Below, piece after piece: positions 43,175-45,218 of a stretch of 45,218 nucleotides of DNA (position 1 is the stretch's first letter; every line of letters begins with the position of its first letter). Under the pieces are notes generated by a model. The model saw only the letters and a program-made list of their open reading frames with translations. It searched no databases and was not told the DNA's origin. The position numbers and the translations under genes are program-made. Source of the DNA: DASUZB01 sp036377075 (GTDB taxonomy: Bacteria > Actinomycetota > CALGFH01). The stretch lies in NCBI GenBank assembly GCA_036377075.1, contig DASUZB010000338.1, forward strand, positions 1 to 45,218. The letters are read 5' to 3'.

Positions 43175-44356
43175 ATGCCCCGGGCCGGTGCCGGGACGCC
43201 CGAGGCGGCGGGGACCGACAGCCGCCACCCGCCGGGGACGGCGGCGCCGGCGACCCGCCGGCAAGCCGCCGTGGCGGCCGGGCTGGCGGTCGCGCTGACC
43301 GGCTTCTGGCGCCTGGTCAGCCCACTTGCGGGCGGGCAGCTGTGCTGCGACGCCGCCAACTACCTGCGCATGGCTGCCGACCCGGGGCAGCCGGTCATCC
43401 GGCCGCACAGCTCACGGGTGCTGGTGCCGTGGCTCACCCACCTGCTCGGCGGTGGGCGGGCCACCTACCACGCCATCACCCTGGCCTGCCTGGCCGGGGC
43501 ACTGCTGCTGACCTACCTGCTGACCCGGCGCCTGGGCGCGGGGCACGCCTGGGCGCTGCTGGCCATGGCCGGGCTGGCGTGCAGCCGCGGCTGGGTCTTC
43601 TACCTCTACGACCCGTACCTGTCCGACCCGGCGGCGTTCCTGCTGCTCGCCGGCGGGTTCCTCGCCCTGGTCCGTGCCCGTCCGACCTGGCTGCTCGCCC
43701 CGCTGCTGGTGCTCACCGCCGGTGCTCGCGAGCTGTTCGCCGGCATGGCCCTGCCCGTCTACGCCTGGCTGCGCGGCCGCCGAGGGAGCCTGGTGGACCC
43801 GCGAGCGGTGCTGCGCACCGCCGCCCTGCTGGCGCCGGCCGTGACCGCCTACGCCCTGGTCCTCGCGCTGGCGCCCAGCCTGCCCCCCGCCGACTACCAG
43901 CGGCCGTTCCCGACCGTGCTCGCCGGCATCCTCGACAAGCGGATGAAACAGGACGGGGTGCTCTGGTTCGGCAGCGCCTTCGCCATGTCGCTGGGCGTGT
44001 GGTGGCCGCTCGCGGTCGCCAAGCTGGGCACCGAGCCGGTCCGCCGGCTCGCCTGGTGGCTGGTGCCGGTGCTCGCCAACTGCCTGATCGGCTGGGACTG
44101 GTCGCGGTACGCGACCTATGCCTTCCCGGTGGTGGTGCCGGCGGCGGCGCTCGCCCTGACCCACGCGCCACGGCGCCCGCTGCTGCTCGCGGCGGTGGCG
44201 CTGCAGGCGCTGCTGCCGCTTGCCGACCTGGCCGCCGGCCGCCCGCAGCTCAACCACCCGGGACCGTCCCTGCCGCTGTCCCTGCTCCTGATCGCCGTCG
44301 TCGCCGTGGTGCTGGTGCCGAGGCCGCCGAGGTTCGCACGCGCCCGCTCGACTTGA
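43175..44356 (+). CDS. Polytopic GT-C-like membrane protein
   Basis: 393 residues from ATG 43175 (ribosome site CAGGGA); GTG 43133 is an alternative. About nine membrane helices. The first loop DAANYLRMAADPGQPVIRPHSSRVLVPWLTHLLGGG carries an acidic residue in the position used by GT-C enzymes and the RPHSSRVLVPWL stretch typical of DUF2029/ArnT-like proteins of actinobacteria. A later RYATYAFPVVVPAAALAL is also typical. It probably transfers a sugar or is a membrane enzyme of the glycan pathway. It is the only gene of its transcript, divergent from the transglycosylase gene across 255 bp. Confidence 0.7.
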   Translation: MPRAGAGTPEAAGTDSRHPPGTAAPATRRQAAVAAGLAVALTGFWRLVSPLAGGQLCCDAANYLRMAADPGQPVIRPHSSRVLVPWLTHLLGGGRATYHAITLACLAGALLLTYLLTRRLGAGHAWALLAMAGLACSRGWVFYLYDPYLSDPAAFLLLAGGFLALVRARPTWLLAPLLVLTAGARELFAGMALPVYAWLRGRRGSLVDPRAVLRTAALLAPAVTAYALVLALAPSLPPADYQRPFPTVLAGILDKRMKQDGVLWFGSAFAMSLGVWWPLAVAKLGTEPVRRLAWWLVPVLANCLIGWDWSRYATYAFPVVVPAAALALTHAPRRPLLLAAVALQALLPLADLAAGRPQLNHPGPSLPLSLLLIAVVAVVLVPRPPRFARARST

Positions 44357-44409
44357 CGCGCCGCGGCGCCCCACGGCGCCACGCGCCGCTGACCAGGCGA
44401 CCGGAACCC

Positions 44410-44421
44410 TACGACGTCGTA
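44410..44421. promoter_or_regulatory. 12-bp perfect palindrome upstream of DUF1918 gene
   Basis: TACGACGTCGTA is a perfect palindrome in the 226-bp gap before the DUF1918 gene. It could be an operator. A separate GGCGCC-CCAC-GGCGCC hairpin near 44370 may end the upstream transcript. Confidence 0.4.
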
Positions 44422-44582
44422 TCCCCCGACTGGCGCGATGCCCTTGAACGGCGAAGGCCGGGACGCGACACTCGAAGGGCACCGGCGGCCCCTCCGAGGA
44501 CCCGGGAGCGCGGCGGCGGCCGGGACGACCGGGAGGTCCGAGGCCGGAGGCGGCGACCCGGCACAGCGAGGCGGTGGAGAGG

Positions 44583-44774
44583 ATGGTCAAGGTCGGCGAC
44601 CACGTGGAGGTCGAGTCCGAGAAGGTCGGCAGCGCGACCCGCAGCGGTGTGGTGACCGCGGTCGACGGTCGCCTGCTGACGGTTCGCTGGGACACCGGCG
44701 GCGAGTCCATGTTCATCCCGAGTGCCGGATCCCTGCGCGTCACCAGCGGCGGGGCCACTCCCGAGGTGCGGTAA
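44583..44774 (+). CDS. DUF1918 domain protein
   Basis: 63 residues from ATG 44583 (VKVGDHVEVESEKVGSATRSGVVTAVDGRLLTVRWDTGGESMFIPS..). This is the small SH3-like barrel DUF1918, common in actinobacteria and of unknown function. A GTG at 44574 would add MER; I chose ATG on family pattern. The ribosome site is weak for both. It stands alone. Confidence 0.8.
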   Translation: MVKVGDHVEVESEKVGSATRSGVVTAVDGRLLTVRWDTGGESMFIPSAGSLRVTSGGATPEVR

Positions 44775-45115
44775 CCGCCGGCGTCCCGGCGGGCACCAGG
44801 CGGCTCCGTTGGGGGTGGCGCGGCATCCCAGGTGGGAGCATCCTGGCAGTCTGGCGAGGCCGGCCACGCGCCCGGCTCCCGTGTCCCGCCGGGTGTCGTG
44901 GCCGGCGACCATCCTCTACAGAAGCGGTCGGTGGGCCTTCGCCGCTTTGTGCGCTGGCTTCCCCCGTCGCTCCGTCGTCGCCAGGGGCTCCTCCGTCGCT
45001 CCTCCGTCCAGCCAGCGCGCGGCTCCGGCCCACCTCCCTAACCCCAGTGCCTGCGGCTCCTCCGTCGCTCCTCGGTCAGTCCAGCGCGCGGCTCCGGCCC
45101 ACCTCCCTACACCGG
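44775..45115. repeat. Gap of 341 bp holding a repeat array
   Basis: No gene is visible. The minus strand of 44922-44958 is the second copy of the 37-nt repeat in the flippase gene. Then come two 55-nt direct copies at 44986-45040 and 45055-45109, offset 69 bp, each starting GGCTCCTCCGTCGCTCCT and ending GGCCCACCTCCCTA. The inner part CCAGCGCGCGG..GGCCCACC of each resembles a shortened inverted form of the 37-nt unit, so the RNA can form alternative hairpins. Confidence 0.65.
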
Positions 45116-45218
45116 CTACTCGTAGCGCAGCGCGGTCGCCGGGTCGAGGGCGGCGGCCTGGTTGGCCGGGCCGAACCCGGCGATGATCCCCACCAGCGCG
45201 GAGATCCCCAGCGCGAGC
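45116..45218 (-). CDS. ABC transporter permease (FtsX/MacB type), C-terminal fragment
   Basis: The last 33 residues and the stop of a gene that runs in from the right edge. The peptide LALGISALVGIIAGFGPANQAAALDPATALRYE is the last membrane helix and the terminal G-x-x-PA-x-x-AA-x-LDP-x-x-ALRYE motif of MacB-like permeases. The substrate and the ATPase partner are outside the window. Confidence 0.85.
   Translation of the reverse strand, partial: LALGISALVGIIAGFGPANQAAALDPATALRYE

Overview
The window is very GC-rich, arginine/alanine/proline-rich DNA from an actinobacterium. The best evidence is the conserved block fhaA-fhaB-pstP-rodA-pbpA-pknA-pknB, followed by a trpG/pabA gene, a class E sortase and crgA. 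This block is diagnostic of Actinomycetota. DUF1707, DUF3068, DUF3367/AftD-like, SCO4848-like and DUF4446 families point the same way. I cannot place it to genus; the mix suggests a less-studied, possibly environmental lineage.

Layout. (1) 1-460: the start of a tyrosine integrase at the left edge, beside a tandem tRNA-Ser(GCT)/tRNA-Arg(ACG) operon with its own promoter and terminator; a mobile element probably extends off the left side. (2) 535-11619: single housekeeping and accessory genes: an ion-channel-like protein, a compositionally odd S33 peptidase, DUF4446, LarC nickel-insertion protein, DUF1707, a tandem dimeric-barrel protein, acyl-CoA dehydrogenase, a CaCA-type exchanger, a VOC protein, an amidohydrolase, and tRNA-Ser(TGA) and tRNA-Leu(CAG). 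(3) 11871-26012: the cell-envelope growth and signalling cluster. FHA proteins, a PP2C phosphatase, the RodA/PBP pair and two Ser/Thr kinases form one translationally coupled operon. On the opposite strand lie trpG/pabA-fadD, sortase plus a Trp-rich disordered membrane protein, and a TlpA-like lipoprotein divergent from crgA. (4) 26089-27887: an FmdB zinc ribbon, a desulforedoxin-like membrane protein and a thiolase. (5) 28225-44356: a large surface-glycan locus: methyltransferase, three GT1/GT2-type glycosyltransferases, two or three polytopic GT-C-like proteins, DUF3068, a Wzx/MurJ-type flippase, a 1286-residue AftD-like arabinofuranosyltransferase and a secreted lytic transglycosylase. (6) 44357-45218: a DUF1918 protein, an array of related repeats, and the C-terminal end of a FtsX/MacB-type permease.

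How it fits together: regions 3 and 5 build and control the envelope. The kinases, phosphatase and FHA adaptors regulate elongation by RodA/PbpA; the sortase anchors proteins; the glycan locus makes, flips and arabinosylates a surface polymer.

Most unusual: the pknA-like gene carries a 142-bp element bounded by a perfect 17-bp inverted repeat, inserted in frame between the catalytic loop and the DFG motif. A second repeat family (37 nt, 34/37 identical, inverted, 10 kb apart) encodes the C-terminal tail of the flippase and recurs in an intergenic array near the right edge.
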